Of a stretch of 64,000 bases of DNA, positions 34,737-43,272 are shown piece after piece. A program made the translations under genes and the position numbers. This DNA comes from an uncultured Acidobacteriaceae bacterium (GTDB taxonomy: Bacteria; Acidobacteriota; Terriglobia; Terriglobales; Acidobacteriaceae). The notes below the pieces were generated by a model. The model saw nothing but the letters and a program-made list of their open reading frames with translations. It did no database searches and was not told where the DNA came from. The stretch's first letter is position 1. Each line of letters opens with the position of its first letter. The DNA is taken from NCBI GenBank assembly GCA_903849645.1, contig CAINJJ010000009.1, positions 124,001-188,000 of the forward strand, in the 5' to 3' direction.

Positions 34737-35246
34737 ATGATTCTCAAGATCGTCAAGTACCCCGAGCCAGTGCTCTCCCAACCCGGTGAACCCGTCACGG
34801 ACTTCAACCCCGAGTTGCGCAAGCTGGTGGCCGACATGTTTGAGACCACCTATGCCTCGCAGGGCATCGGCCTGGCCGCCCCCCAGGTCGGCGTCTCCAA
34901 GCGCCTGGCCGTCATCGACCTCAGCATGGGCAAAGAACCCAAGGACAAGATCGTCCTCATCAACCCCGAGATCATCTCCAGCAACGGCAGGCTTTATGAA
35001 GAAGAAGGCTGCCTCAGCTTCCCCGAGATCCGCGAAAAGGTAGTGCGCGCGGCCAGCGTGCGCGTCCGCGCCCAGGATGAAAAGGGCAAGTGGTTTGAAA
35101 TGGACGGCGACGACCTGCTCTCGCGCTGCTTTCAGCATGAGATCGACCACGTCGACGGCATGTTGTTCATCTTCCGCATGAGCGCCCTCAAGCGCGACAT
35201 GAGCCTGCGCAAGATTCGCAAGATGCAGCGCGACGGCGTCTGGTAA
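34737..35246 (+). CDS. def: Peptide deformylase
   Basis: 169 residues with the three metal-site motifs of deformylase: GIGLAAPQVG, EEGCLSFPEI and QHEIDHVDGMLF, the last carrying the HExxH pair. It removes the formyl group from nascent proteins. It forms the usual pair with fmt, whose GTG start is 17 bp downstream, and is followed by rsmB. Confidence 0.97.
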   Translation: MILKIVKYPEPVLSQPGEPVTDFNPELRKLVADMFETTYASQGIGLAAPQVGVSKRLAVIDLSMGKEPKDKIVLINPEIISSNGRLYEEEGCLSFPEIREKVVRAASVRVRAQDEKGKWFEMDGDDLLSRCFQHEIDHVDGMLFIFRMSALKRDMSLRKIRKMQRDGVW

Positions 35247-35263
35247 ACACCCAAAGGAAGCCC

Positions 35264-36247
35264 GTGAAAATCGTCTTCTGCGGCACTCCCCGCTTTGCCG
35301 TGCCCACCCTGGAGGCGCTCCTTGCCGCGGGCCATGACATCGCCCTGGTCGTCTCCCAGCCCGACCGACCCGTCGGCCGCTCCCAGGCTCTCACCGCGCC
35401 CCCGGTGAAGCTCGCCGCCTATGCCGCCGGCCTCGCCGTCACCCAGCCGGAAAAGATCCGCAACAACCCCGAGTTTCGCGCCGTGCTTGAGGCCCTTGCC
35501 CCCGACGCCATCGTCGTCGTCGCCTACGGCCGCATCATCCCACCCTGGATGCTGGCCCTGCCACGCCTCGGCTGCATCAACCTGCACGCATCGCTCTTGC
35601 CCAAGTACCGCGGCGCGGCGCCCATCCAGTGGGCCGTGGCCAGCGGTGAAACTGTCACCGGCAACACCACCATGCTGCTTGAGGAAGGCCTCGATACCGG
35701 CCCCATCCTCCTTCAGCAGGCCGTCGTCATCCGCCCCGAGCAGACCGCGGCCGACCTCTTTGACGACCTCGCCACCGGCGGCGCGCCTCTGGTGGTGGAG
35801 ACCCTGGCCCGCCTCGACGAAGAAACCCTCGATCCCACCCCCCAAAACCATGCCCGCGCCACCCTCGCCCCCCTGCTCGACCGCGAAGACGGCCGCATGG
35901 ACTTTGCCGCCCGCACCGCCGACGAGCTCCGGGACCGCTGGCGCGGCTTCCAGCCCTGGCCCGGCGCCTTCACCGCCCTCGATGGCAAAAAACTCATCGT
36001 TCACCAGCTTGAAGTCCCCGACCCAGCCGCCTTCATCCTCCCTGCCTCCCCGCTGCCCGGCGACCTGCATGTCGAATCCGGCCGCCTCCTCGTCGCCTGC
36101 GCCCGCCATACCTGGCTTGAACTCATTGAAATCCAGCTCGAAGGCAAAAAGCGCCTCCCCGCCGGGGATTTCCTGCGTGGAACAGCCCTCCCCGCCGGGG
36201 ATTTCCTGCGTGGAACAGCCCTCCCCGCCGGGGCGCGCCTCGGTTGA
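35264..36247 (+). CDS. fmt: Methionyl-tRNA formyltransferase with a duplicated C-terminal segment
   Basis: 327 residues from GTG 35264. The formyl-transferase domain is clear (MKIVFCGTPRFAVPTLEALL, GCINLHASLLPKYRGAAPIQWAVA, GDTTG-like NTTMLLEEGLDTGPIL). The C-terminal OB-like domain ends with a tandem duplication: LPAGDFLRGTA is repeated, from an almost exact 33-bp DNA repeat at about 36157-36234, before the normal terminal LPAGARLG. The extra 11 residues keep the frame. The stop overlaps the TTG start of rsmB. Confidence 0.95.
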   Translation: MKIVFCGTPRFAVPTLEALLAAGHDIALVVSQPDRPVGRSQALTAPPVKLAAYAAGLAVTQPEKIRNNPEFRAVLEALAPDAIVVVAYGRIIPPWMLALPRLGCINLHASLLPKYRGAAPIQWAVASGETVTGNTTMLLEEGLDTGPILLQQAVVIRPEQTAADLFDDLATGGAPLVVETLARLDEETLDPTPQNHARATLAPLLDREDGRMDFAARTADELRDRWRGFQPWPGAFTALDGKKLIVHQLEVPDPAAFILPASPLPGDLHVESGRLLVACARHTWLELIEIQLEGKKRLPAGDFLRGTALPAGDFLRGTALPAGARLG

Positions 36248-37716
36248 AACCGCCTCCCATCTCCGCCGCCCGCAAGGCCGCCTTCCACGTCCTCCTGGCC
36301 GTTGACCGTGGCCACTCCCACTCCGACGATCTGCTCCGCGCCCGCGCCGTCAACGCCCTCTCAGCGCCTGACCGCAACCTGGCCACTGCCCTCGTCCTGG
36401 GCGTCCTGCGCTGGCAAATCCAGCTCGACCACCGGCTCCAGGCCCTGCTTACCCGCCCCAACGCCCGCCTCGATGCAGAAATCCACATCGCCCTCCGCCT
36501 CGGCGCCTACCAACTGCTCTTCATGGACCGCATCCCTGCCCGCGCCGCCATCGACGAGAGCGTCGAGCTCGCCAAGCAGTCCGGCCACAAGTTCGCCGCC
36601 GGCATGGTCAATGCCGTCCTCCGCAAACTCGCCGTGGCATCCAAAGAAGGCGGCACGGGAGCCCAGGATTTGCCGCCGCCCCTCATAGAAAAGAGTTCTG
36701 TAAAAGGGCACGACTTCAGTCGGGCCGCAAACGCTCCCCAATCAGCCGGGGCTTTAGCCCCTGCGCCTCCGTCTCCCGCCGCCCAGGCTCTGACCCTCGC
36801 CCACCCCGCATGGATGGTCGAGCGCTGGGCCGCCCACTACGGCCTCGATGCCGCGGAAGCCATCTGCCGCCACGGCCAGGCGCAGCCCGTCCTCTCCATC
36901 CGCCTCGCCGGCCCTGAAGTCGAAGCCGAGCTTGCCGCCGCCGGCATCGCCCTCGCCCCCGGCGAACTCCTCGCCGCCGCACGGACAGTTCTCTCCGGCG
37001 ACATCACGGCCACCGCCGCCTACCGCGAGGGCCGCGTACGCCTTCAGGACGAGGGATCCCAACTGGTCGCCGAGCTCGCCGCCTCCTCCACCCAGTCGGT
37101 TGAAAGCATTCTCGACGCCTGCGCCGCTCCCGGTGGCAAGACGCTGATCCTTGCCGAGCGCAACTCCCAGGCTCGCATCGTCGCCTGCGAATCCAGCGAG
37201 CAAAGACTGGAACAGATGCGCAAGCGCCTGGCCCCCCTCGCCGCGCAGGTGGAGTGCCGCCTCGCCGATGCCGCCGCGCTCTCTGAAGACTCGGTCTTTT
37301 CCCTGGCGCTCGCCGACGTTCCCTGCACCGGCACCGGCACCCTCGGCCGCAACCCCGAGATTCGCCACCGCCTCCGCCCCGAGGACCTTGCCCGCCAGTC
37401 CGAACGCCAGCGGGCTATTCTGGCCACCGCCCTGCGTTCTGTCCGCCCCGGCGGCTCCATCGTCTACTCCACTTGTTCGCTGGAGCCGGAAGAGAACGAG
37501 CAGGTCGTCGCCGCCGTCCTCGCCGCCGCCCCGTCAGCCTGCCTCGTCCCGCTCTCGCCTCACATCGACGCCCTGCTCCACGCCGGCATCCTCACCGCCG
37601 CGGGCGCCGCCCGCCTTCGCGCCTGCATCACCCCGCAAGGCCACCTCCGGTTGCTCCCCGGCCTCTTCCACACAGACGGATTTTTCATTGCATTGATCGA
37701 GCGGGACGGCCAATAG
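36244..37716 (+). CDS. rsmB: 16S rRNA (cytosine-967-C5)-methyltransferase RsmB
   Basis: 490 residues from TTG 36244. An N-terminal NusB-like RNA-binding domain (about 1-130, AFHVLLAVDRGHSHSDDLLRA ... LFMDRIPARAAIDESVELAK) is joined to the methyltransferase (about 180-490). The latter has the SAM site ILDACAAPGGKTLILAE, the ADVPCTGTGTLGRNPEIR motif with one catalytic cysteine and the STCSLEPEENEQV motif with the other. The linker at about residues 150-176 is encoded by a copy of dispersed repeat R1 (palindrome at 36707-36726), which keeps the frame. Confidence 0.95.
   Translation: MKPPPISAARKAAFHVLLAVDRGHSHSDDLLRARAVNALSAPDRNLATALVLGVLRWQIQLDHRLQALLTRPNARLDAEIHIALRLGAYQLLFMDRIPARAAIDESVELAKQSGHKFAAGMVNAVLRKLAVASKEGGTGAQDLPPPLIEKSSVKGHDFSRAANAPQSAGALAPAPPSPAAQALTLAHPAWMVERWAAHYGLDAAEAICRHGQAQPVLSIRLAGPEVEAELAAAGIALAPGELLAAARTVLSGDITATAAYREGRVRLQDEGSQLVAELAASSTQSVESILDACAAPGGKTLILAERNSQARIVACESSEQRLEQMRKRLAPLAAQVECRLADAAALSEDSVFSLALADVPCTGTGTLGRNPEIRHRLRPEDLARQSERQRAILATALRSVRPGGSIVYSTCSLEPEENEQVVAAVLAAAPSACLVPLSPHIDALLHAGILTAAGAARLRACITPQGHLRLLPGLFHTDGFFIALIERDGQ
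36700..36766 (-). repeat. Dispersed repeat R1, copy inside rsmB
   Basis: GGCACGACTTCAGTCGGGCC at 36707-36726 and GGGGCTTTAGCCCC at 36748-36761, in the same order and orientation as the core of the copies at 29.9 and 47.6 kb. It is translated in frame (VKGHDFSRAANAPQ). Confidence 0.75.
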
Positions 37717-37734
37717 CCTGAACCGCAGACCGTA

Positions 37735-37782
37735 TGCCCCCGGTCCTTCGAAGTTCGAGACAGGGGAACCCACAACCCTCAA
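37735..37782. repeat. Dispersed repeat family R2, copy b (diverged)
   Basis: GAGACAGGGGAACCCACAAC, then CCTCAAG, resembles the right half of the copy at 41829 (GGGACCTGGGAATCCACAAC, then TCTCAA). It lies between the convergent rsmB and UPF0303 genes. Confidence 0.4.
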
Positions 37783-37790
37783 GCGAACGA

Positions 37791-38315
37791 TCAGCGAGCC
37801 ATTGGCCCCACCGCAGGTGGCTCCGCCGCCAGCCGCAGCTCCGCGTAATCCCGGCCCAGCAGCCCGCACAGCGCCTCCACCACCAGCTCGTGGTCGGCCC
37901 TCTGCGGCAGCCCTGAAACCGTCGCCGAGCCCACCACTCCGGCTCCGGCCACGGCCAGCGGAAACGCCCCGCCCTGCACCGCATAGTCGGCCAGCGCCAG
38001 CCCCTGCTGCCCCGCCAGCGTCTCGCCCTTGGCCGCGAGCTTCAGCCCCACGGCATACGAACTGCGATGAAACCGAGCCGCCACGTTGTTCTTGCGCCGC
38101 ACCCACTCCACATTGTCCGGCGTCGTGCCTGCCAAAGCCGTATAAAACAGCGGCTGCCCAAAGCGCCGCACATCGATCACCACCGGCAGCCCGCGCTCCA
38201 CGGCCAGCCCGCGCAGCCGCGAACCCAGCTCCCACGCCGTCTCAAAATCCAGCCGCGGCAGCACCAGCTCCCGCTCCTGCAACCCCACTCGCTCCAGGTC
38301 CTCACTCAATCCCAT
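37791..38315 (-). CDS. UPF0303 / haem-degrading-domain (DUF336-like) protein
   Basis: About 174 residues from ATG 38315 (the ATG at 38321 is two codons earlier). The UPF0303 pattern is visible: [14 protein letters not shown] [55 protein letters not shown] and [32 protein letters not shown]. The fold is that of HbpS/GlcG-like proteins; the function is uncertain. It is convergent with rsmB. Confidence 0.88.
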   Translation of the reverse strand: MGLSEDLERVGLQERELVLPRLDFETAWELGSRLRGLAVERGLPVVIDVRRFGQPLFYTALAGTTPDNVEWVRRKNNVAARFHRSSYAVGLKLAAKGETLAGQQGLALADYAVQGGAFPLAVAGAGVVGSATVSGLPQRADHELVVEALCGLLGRDYAELRLAAEPPAVGPMAR

Positions 38316-38371
38316 CGCCACTAACCCCCATCGTCACCTGCTTTTGATCCCTGACCCCTGATCCCTGACCC

Positions 38372-39142
38372 CTATTTAGCCACCGTCAGCTTCACCACCG
38401 CCGTCTGCTCCACCCGCGTTCCTGCCGCCGGCTGCTGCGCGGTCACCGTTCCTGGCTTGACCGGCAACTGCGGCAGCGCGTCGCCCGCACCCACCGGCGC
38501 CACGGGAACCTCCACCATCGCCGGCGGAGCGGCCTTGATGCCGACTTTGGTGAGCGCCGCCTGCGCGCTCGCCAGGGTCAGCCCCGTCAGGTCCGGCATC
38601 ACCCAGGCATCGGCGGTCTCGGCGCCGCCCGCGGCCACCAGCAGGTTGATGGTGGGCCGCGCAATGCCCTGCGCGTGCGGCGGCGGGTCCTGCGCCAGCA
38701 CCGTTCCCTCGGCAGCGCCGGCCCATGGCAGGCGCGCCGTTACGCCCAGGTCCAGTCCCACGCGGCGCAGCCGCAGCGCGGCCACCCGCTCGTCCAGTCC
38801 CACCGTGTCGGGCACTTCCACCTTCTGCGGTCCCAGGCTCTCTGCCACGCGCACCCGCCACTCCCGCCGCACCACCGTACCCGGCGCCGGCGACTGCGAC
38901 AAGATATGCCCGGCCGCCACATCGCCCGAGTAGTACCGGTTGTCCACGTCCAGGTTCAGCCCCAGCCCCGCGGTCTGGCTGCGCGCCTCCGCCACGGTCA
39001 TCCCGTTGAGGGTGGGTACTTGCACCTCCCGTCCGTGAATGGCGAAGTGCATCGTGGCGATGGCCGATAGCAGCCCCACGGCCACCAGCGCCATCAGCAG
39101 CGAAGACACCTGGAAGAAGTTCACCCAGCCGCGGCGGCTCAT
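38372..39142 (-). CDS. PASTA-domain membrane protein without a kinase domain
   Basis: 256 residues. One N-terminal membrane helix (FFQVSSLLMALVAVGLLSAIA) is followed by three PASTA repeats: about 40-103 (VQVPTLNGMTVAEARSQTAGLGL), 105-170 (VEVPDTVGLDERVAALRLRRVGL) and 178-255 (WVMPDLTGLTLASAQAALTKVGI). PASTA domains bind peptidoglycan fragments or act as cell-wall sensors. Unlike PrkC-type proteins, no Ser/Thr kinase is attached or adjacent. Its start overlaps the end of the upstream OsmC gene by 4 bp. Confidence 0.88.
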   Translation of the reverse strand: MSRRGWVNFFQVSSLLMALVAVGLLSAIATMHFAIHGREVQVPTLNGMTVAEARSQTAGLGLNLDVDNRYYSGDVAAGHILSQSPAPGTVVRREWRVRVAESLGPQKVEVPDTVGLDERVAALRLRRVGLDLGVTARLPWAGAAEGTVLAQDPPPHAQGIARPTINLLVAAGGAETADAWVMPDLTGLTLASAQAALTKVGIKAAPPAMVEVPVAPVGAGDALPQLPVKPGTVTAQQPAAGTRVEQTAVVKLTVAK

Positions 39143-39555
39143 GGCTCCGGTTCCCCGTCCGGGAACACGATCTCATACTCCACGGTCGCCGCCTTTTCCA
39201 GCATCTTTGACACCGAGCAGTACTTGTTCTTTGACAGCGCGACGGCGTCCTCCACGGCCTTGCGGCTCAGCGTCCCGCGCACCGCATAGGTCAGCTTGAT
39301 GCGCGTGAAGACCCGCGGCGCCTCATCCGGCTGCGTGGCTGTAGCGGAGACCCGCAGCCCCGTCAGCCCCTGCCGCTTCTTCTGCAGGATCGAAACCACG
39401 TCCACCGAAGTGCACCCGCAGAGCGCCATCAGCACCGCTTCCATGGGACTGGGGCCCTGCTCATGCGCCGGGTCCGCGTCAAAGGTGATGGTATTGCCGT
39501 TCTCGGCAATCCCCTCGTAAACCGTCCCCTGCTTCCACTCGCTGTGCGCAATCAT
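39139..39555 (-). CDS. OsmC-family protein
   Basis: 138 residues of the OsmC/YhfA type. The reactive Cys pair is expected in MALCGCTSVDVVSIL; ITFDADPAHEQGPSPMEAVLMAL precedes it and AVALSKNKYCSVSKML follows. OsmC proteins reduce organic peroxides or handle oxidative stress, though the YhfA subgroup is uncharacterised. It is translationally coupled to the PASTA gene. Confidence 0.9.
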   Translation of the reverse strand: MIAHSEWKQGTVYEGIAENGNTITFDADPAHEQGPSPMEAVLMALCGCTSVDVVSILQKKRQGLTGLRVSATATQPDEAPRVFTRIKLTYAVRGTLSRKAVEDAVALSKNKYCSVSKMLEKAATVEYEIVFPDGEPEP

Positions 39556-39575
39556 CTCTTTGGACCTCCACTCGC

Positions 39576-41003
39576 CTATCGCAGATTATCCGTCACCGGC
39601 TCGGGATGAATCGTCACCCGGTCCACCTCCGGGCACTCGAGCTTGAACCGGTCTTCCAGCGCCGTAATCACCAGGTGCACCCTGTGCATCACCAGGTCAT
39701 CCGGCAGCGTACAGTGGCAGGACAGATACAGATGCTCTCCGGCCCGCCCCACGTGAATCTCGTGCACGTCCACAATCTCCGGAAACAGACGCGCCGTGCC
39801 CCGCAGCGCAAACTCCAGCTTGCGGTCCACCTCCACCATCTCCTGCGGCTGCTCGATGGTTGCCGGCTCACTCTCGATGTGGGTCAGCACCGAGTCAATC
39901 TCCGGCGTCTCGCGCAGAATCTCCGCCTCCAGCGCGCTCACAAAGTCATGCGCAGCCAGCAGGGTCAGGCTCTCGTCCAGTTCCACGTGCTGCTCTACGC
40001 GCAGCCGTCCGTGCAGCGACTGCACGCTCAGCTCGTGGACGCTCACGTTGTTGCGGGCCGCCACCGCACGCACGCGGTCAAAGATGCTCTCCGCCTTTGT
40101 CTCCCGCGGCACCGTATGGATCACCACGTCGGCCTCCGGCAGCGCCCGGTGCACCGCCTCCGTGGCCGCCCGCACCAGTTCCCCCGTGTGCTCAAAGGTA
40201 AAGCGCCGCGGCAGCGCCAGCGTGAGGTCGGCAAAGTAGGACGCGCCCGCCCGCCGCACCCGCACCTGCTCCACGGCCAGAACCCCCTCCACCTGTTCCA
40301 CTTCGTCCAGAATCCGGCGCCGTGTATCCGCGGGAATCTCGTCCAGCAGCACACCCACCGCCTCGTGTCCCAGGCTCACCGTCATGCGCAGAATCAGCAG
40401 CGAAACCACCACCGCCGCCATGGGGTCCGCATAGCGCAGCCAGCCAATGCCCAGCACCTCGCCCGCCCAGCTCGCCCCGAGGCCGCACAGAACCGCAGCC
40501 GACGACCAGATATCCGAGGCAAAGTGGAAGGCGTCTGTGGCTAGCGCCGGCGAACCCGTCCGGTCCGCCACCGCCTGCAGCTTGCGTGACCGCCAGAAGT
40601 CGACCAGGATCGAGGTCACCAAGACCAGCACCGGCCACACCGAGTGGCGCAGCTCCACCGAGTGGTGCAGCACCCGCAGCACCGCCTCCCGGATGATCCA
40701 CGCGCTCGACACCGCCATCAGCAGCACTTCGCCAAAGGCCGAAAGGTTCTCGACCTTGCCGTGTCCGTAGGTGTGGTCTTCGTCGGCCGGCTTGTCGCTC
40801 ACCCGCACTGAGAAAAAAGTCAGCGCCGCGCCCACCAGGTCCAGCCCCGAGTGCGCCGCGTCTGACAGCACGCCCAGCGAGCCGGACATCAGCCCCGCCG
40901 CCAGTTTCAGCAGCGTCATCGCCGCAGCCGCCAGCATCGAGTTCAGCGAAACGCTCCGCTTCTCGTCGGTAAAACCGGCTTTATCGATTGCTGGGGGAGT
41001 CAT
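39576..41003 (-). CDS. Cation diffusion facilitator (Zn2+/Co2+ efflux type), extended C terminus
   Basis: 475 residues, longer than the usual 300. The membrane part has six helices with the two metal motifs LSDAAHSGLDLVG and ATDAFHFASDIW; the two HxxxD-like signatures fit Zn/Co transporters. About 270 residues of cytoplasmic domain follow, apparently two dimerisation domains in tandem (RRILDEVEQVEGVLAVEQVRVR and a second after residue 300 with EIDSVLTHIESEP and VDVHEIHVGRAGEHLYLSCH). It exports divalent metal using the proton gradient. Confidence 0.9.
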   Translation of the reverse strand: MTPPAIDKAGFTDEKRSVSLNSMLAAAAMTLLKLAAGLMSGSLGVLSDAAHSGLDLVGAALTFFSVRVSDKPADEDHTYGHGKVENLSAFGEVLLMAVSSAWIIREAVLRVLHHSVELRHSVWPVLVLVTSILVDFWRSRKLQAVADRTGSPALATDAFHFASDIWSSAAVLCGLGASWAGEVLGIGWLRYADPMAAVVVSLLILRMTVSLGHEAVGVLLDEIPADTRRRILDEVEQVEGVLAVEQVRVRRAGASYFADLTLALPRRFTFEHTGELVRAATEAVHRALPEADVVIHTVPRETKAESIFDRVRAVAARNNVSVHELSVQSLHGRLRVEQHVELDESLTLLAAHDFVSALEAEILRETPEIDSVLTHIESEPATIEQPQEMVEVDRKLEFALRGTARLFPEIVDVHEIHVGRAGEHLYLSCHCTLPDDLVMHRVHLVITALEDRFKLECPEVDRVTIHPEPVTDNLR

Positions 41004-41010
41004 GGCCTTC

Positions 41011-41775
41011 CTAGCCTATCGCCGCGCGCCTGGCCGTGTACAACCCGGCAATACCAAACGTATACGACTGCCAGGCGCACTCCGTGTATCCGGTAGCTCG
41101 CAGCAGCTCCAGCATCTCCGCCGGCGGCGGAAAACTGCCCACCGAGGCCGGCAGATAGGAGTAGGGACCATCCGCGCCGCAAATCAGCCGCCCGATGGCC
41201 GGCAGCACGCGCCGGAAGTAGACCGCGTAGGCCTTCCCCACCAGCCCACCCGGCTCGCTGAAGTCCAGAATCCCCAGTTGCCCGCCCGGCTTCAGCACCC
41301 GGTTGAACTCCCGCAGCCCCGCCTCGTAGTTGGCCAGGTTCCTGAAGCCGAAGGCGCTGACAATCAGGTCCAGCGACCCGGACCGCAGCGGCAAATGCAG
41401 CGCATCGGCCTCCAGCGGCACCGCCCCTGCCTCGCCCGCGCGCCGCGCCGCAAACTTCTCCGCTCCCCGGCTCAGCATCCCCCGCGAAAAATCCGCAGCC
41501 ACAATCGGCCGCGCCCCCGCCGGACGCCGCTTCAGCAGCGCCATGGTCATATCGCCGGTTCCGCAGCAGATATCCAGCACAGCCGAGTCCGGGTCCGCCA
41601 GCACTTCGCGAAACCGCCGCGCCGTGCGGCTCCACCAAAGGCGGTCCACGTTGGCAGAGAGCACATGGTTCAGCAGGTCATACCGCGGCGCAATCGAGTC
41701 AAACATCTGCCGCACCGCGCGCGCCGCTCCCGCCTCGTCCTCCGCGCCCACCGGTTTGGCTCCCGTTGCCGTCAT
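41011..41775 (-). CDS. ubiE: Demethylmenaquinone methyltransferase (UbiE/MenG family)
   Basis: 254 residues from ATG 41775; the longer frame is intergenic repeat. UbiE signatures are present: VRQMFDSIAPRYDLLNHVLSANVDRLWW, LDICCGTGDMTMALL (SAM site), SAFGFRNLANYEAGLREFNRVLKPGGQLGILDFSEP and YSYLPASVGSFPPPAEM. It methylates the quinone ring in menaquinone synthesis. It lies 8 bp upstream of the CDF gene on the same strand. Confidence 0.93.
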   Translation of the reverse strand: MTATGAKPVGAEDEAGAARAVRQMFDSIAPRYDLLNHVLSANVDRLWWSRTARRFREVLADPDSAVLDICCGTGDMTMALLKRRPAGARPIVAADFSRGMLSRGAEKFAARRAGEAGAVPLEADALHLPLRSGSLDLIVSAFGFRNLANYEAGLREFNRVLKPGGQLGILDFSEPGGLVGKAYAVYFRRVLPAIGRLICGADGPYSYLPASVGSFPPPAEMLELLRATGYTECAWQSYTFGIAGLYTARRAAIG

Positions 41776-41828
41776 CCCTGCCACCCACTCCGCAAACTCC
41801 GTTAGCTTACACTCACCCCGCCCCGCCA

Positions 41829-41932
41829 GCGGGGTGCCCCAGGTCCCTCGCTTTTGGGGACCTGGGAATCCACAACTCTCAACCAGCCGCACTCCGGGCG
41901 CCCCATCCTTGCAGTCTTATCGCAAGGGTGGA
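41829..41932. repeat. Dispersed repeat family R2, copy c (fullest copy)
   Basis: GGGTGCCCCAGGTCCC, a TCGCTTTT centre and GGGACCTGGGAATCC, then a right part GGGCGCCCCATCCTTG. The two halves form a GGTCCC/GGGACC hairpin. The right part also matches 47925-47945. Confidence 0.65.
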
Positions 41933-41939
41933 AAAGCAA

Positions 41940-43067
41940 CTAACCCCGCCCCGCCGCCGCCAACATATACCCTACCGCGGCCTCCAGTTCTCCAGGCGTC
42001 ACATCCTCCACCACGCCCGCATCGCCAATGCCCACCGGCAGCACAAACCGCTTGACGCCGCCCACATTTTTCTTGTCGCTGCCCGTCGCGCCGACCACCT
42101 TCGCGGTCCGCAGTTTCAGCCCCGGCAGCGGTCCATACTGGTGCACCAGCTTCTCCAGCCGCTCAAACTGGCCGGAAGTGATCGTTCCCCTTTGACGCGC
42201 CAGATGCAGCGCCGCCACCATGCCCCAGCCCACGGCCTCGCCGTGCAGCAGCGCCTTGTAGCCCGTCGCCGTCTCCACCGCGTGCCCCACCGTGTGCCCA
42301 AAGTTCAAAATCATGCGCAGCCCGTTCTCGCGCTCGTCCTGGTTTACCACCCCCGCCTTCATGCGGATGGAGGCGGCAATCACCTTTTCCAGCGCCTTGG
42401 GCTCGCGCCCCAGCACCGCGTCCGCATGATCTTCCATAAAGCGCACCAGCGCCCGGTCGCGGATGATGCCCGCCTTCACGCTCTCCTGCAAGCCCGCCCG
42501 CAGCTCCCGGTCCGGCAGCGTGCCCAGCACCTCAATGTCGGCAAACACCGCCCGCGGATGGTGAAAGCTGCCGACAAGATTCTTGCCCTCCGGCAGGTTC
42601 ACGCCCGTCTTGCCCCCCACGCTGGAGTCCACCTGCGCCAGAAACGTCGTCGGCGCCTGCACATAGGGAATGCCCCGCATATAAAGCGCAGCCACAAACC
42701 CGCCCACGTCGCCCACAATGCCGCCGCCCAGGGCAATCAGCAGGCTCCCCCGGTCGCCGCCCGCCGCCACCATCTGGCGCAGCAGCCGCTCCACGCTCTT
42801 CAGCGTCTTGTGCTCCTCGCCCGGCGCCAGAAACAGCACCACCGGCTCGTCCTGAAAGGACTGCTGCAGGCAGGCTCCCCACAGCGCCCAGATCTCCGGC
42901 GAGGTCACCACAAACACCCGCCTGGGCAGCCTGCCCAGAACGCGCTCAATGCGCGGCCCGAGCGTCCTGATCAGCCCGCTCCCCGCCATCACGTCATACT
43001 TCGCTGAAGGTGTGTCTACTCGTATGGTCTGCACGCTCTTCCATCGTAATGCACGCCTCGGGCGCAT
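41940..43067 (-). CDS. aroB: 3-dehydroquinate synthase
   Basis: About 375 residues from ATG 43067; the frame stays open to 43190 but that part is the duplicated terminator region, and a GTG at the codon for VQTIRVDTP is another possible start. Clear AroB blocks are VVTSPEIWALWG, PGEEHKTLKSVERLL, ALGGGIVGDVGGFVAALYMRGIPYVQAPTTFLAQVDSSVGGKTGVNLPEGKNLVG, NFGHTVGHAVE and LHGEAVGWGMVAA. It makes 3-dehydroquinate from DAHP with NAD and a divalent metal. Confidence 0.95.
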   Translation of the reverse strand: MRPRRALRWKSVQTIRVDTPSAKYDVMAGSGLIRTLGPRIERVLGRLPRRVFVVTSPEIWALWGACLQQSFQDEPVVLFLAPGEEHKTLKSVERLLRQMVAAGGDRGSLLIALGGGIVGDVGGFVAALYMRGIPYVQAPTTFLAQVDSSVGGKTGVNLPEGKNLVGSFHHPRAVFADIEVLGTLPDRELRAGLQESVKAGIIRDRALVRFMEDHADAVLGREPKALEKVIAASIRMKAGVVNQDERENGLRMILNFGHTVGHAVETATGYKALLHGEAVGWGMVAALHLARQRGTITSGQFERLEKLVHQYGPLPGLKLRTAKVVGATGSDKKNVGGVKRFVLPVGIGDAGVVEDVTPGELEAAVGYMLAAAGRG

Positions 43068-43076
43068 CCTCTTTTT

Positions 43077-43124
43077 GCCCCAAACGCAGAAACGGCGGAG
43101 CTGGTTAGCCCCGCCGCCTGCCAT
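43077..43124 (-). terminator. Terminator-like hairpin, duplicated copy 1
   Basis: CGGCGGAGCT-GGTT-AGCCCCGCCG (43093-43116, one mismatch) within a 48-bp segment almost identical to 44153-44200. It lies downstream of the PEP-CTERM gene on the minus strand. Confidence 0.6.
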
Positions 43125-43272
43125 TCCATCCGCTGCAGATTCAGGCAGCGAATCGTTCCTTCTTTTCGTCGTCCCCGGTCCACGCAGCACCGGGGGGCGA
43201 ACAGTTTTGCGGCAACCAGCCCCCGCGCCTTGGTTCTATCCGCGAAGAGCTCCAGCCGCCTTTAGCCTGCGA

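Noticed and set aside
33561..35150. 529-codon minus-strand frame across aroC and def
   Set aside because: Antisense to two unmistakable housekeeping genes; Gly/Asp/Val-rich with no motif.
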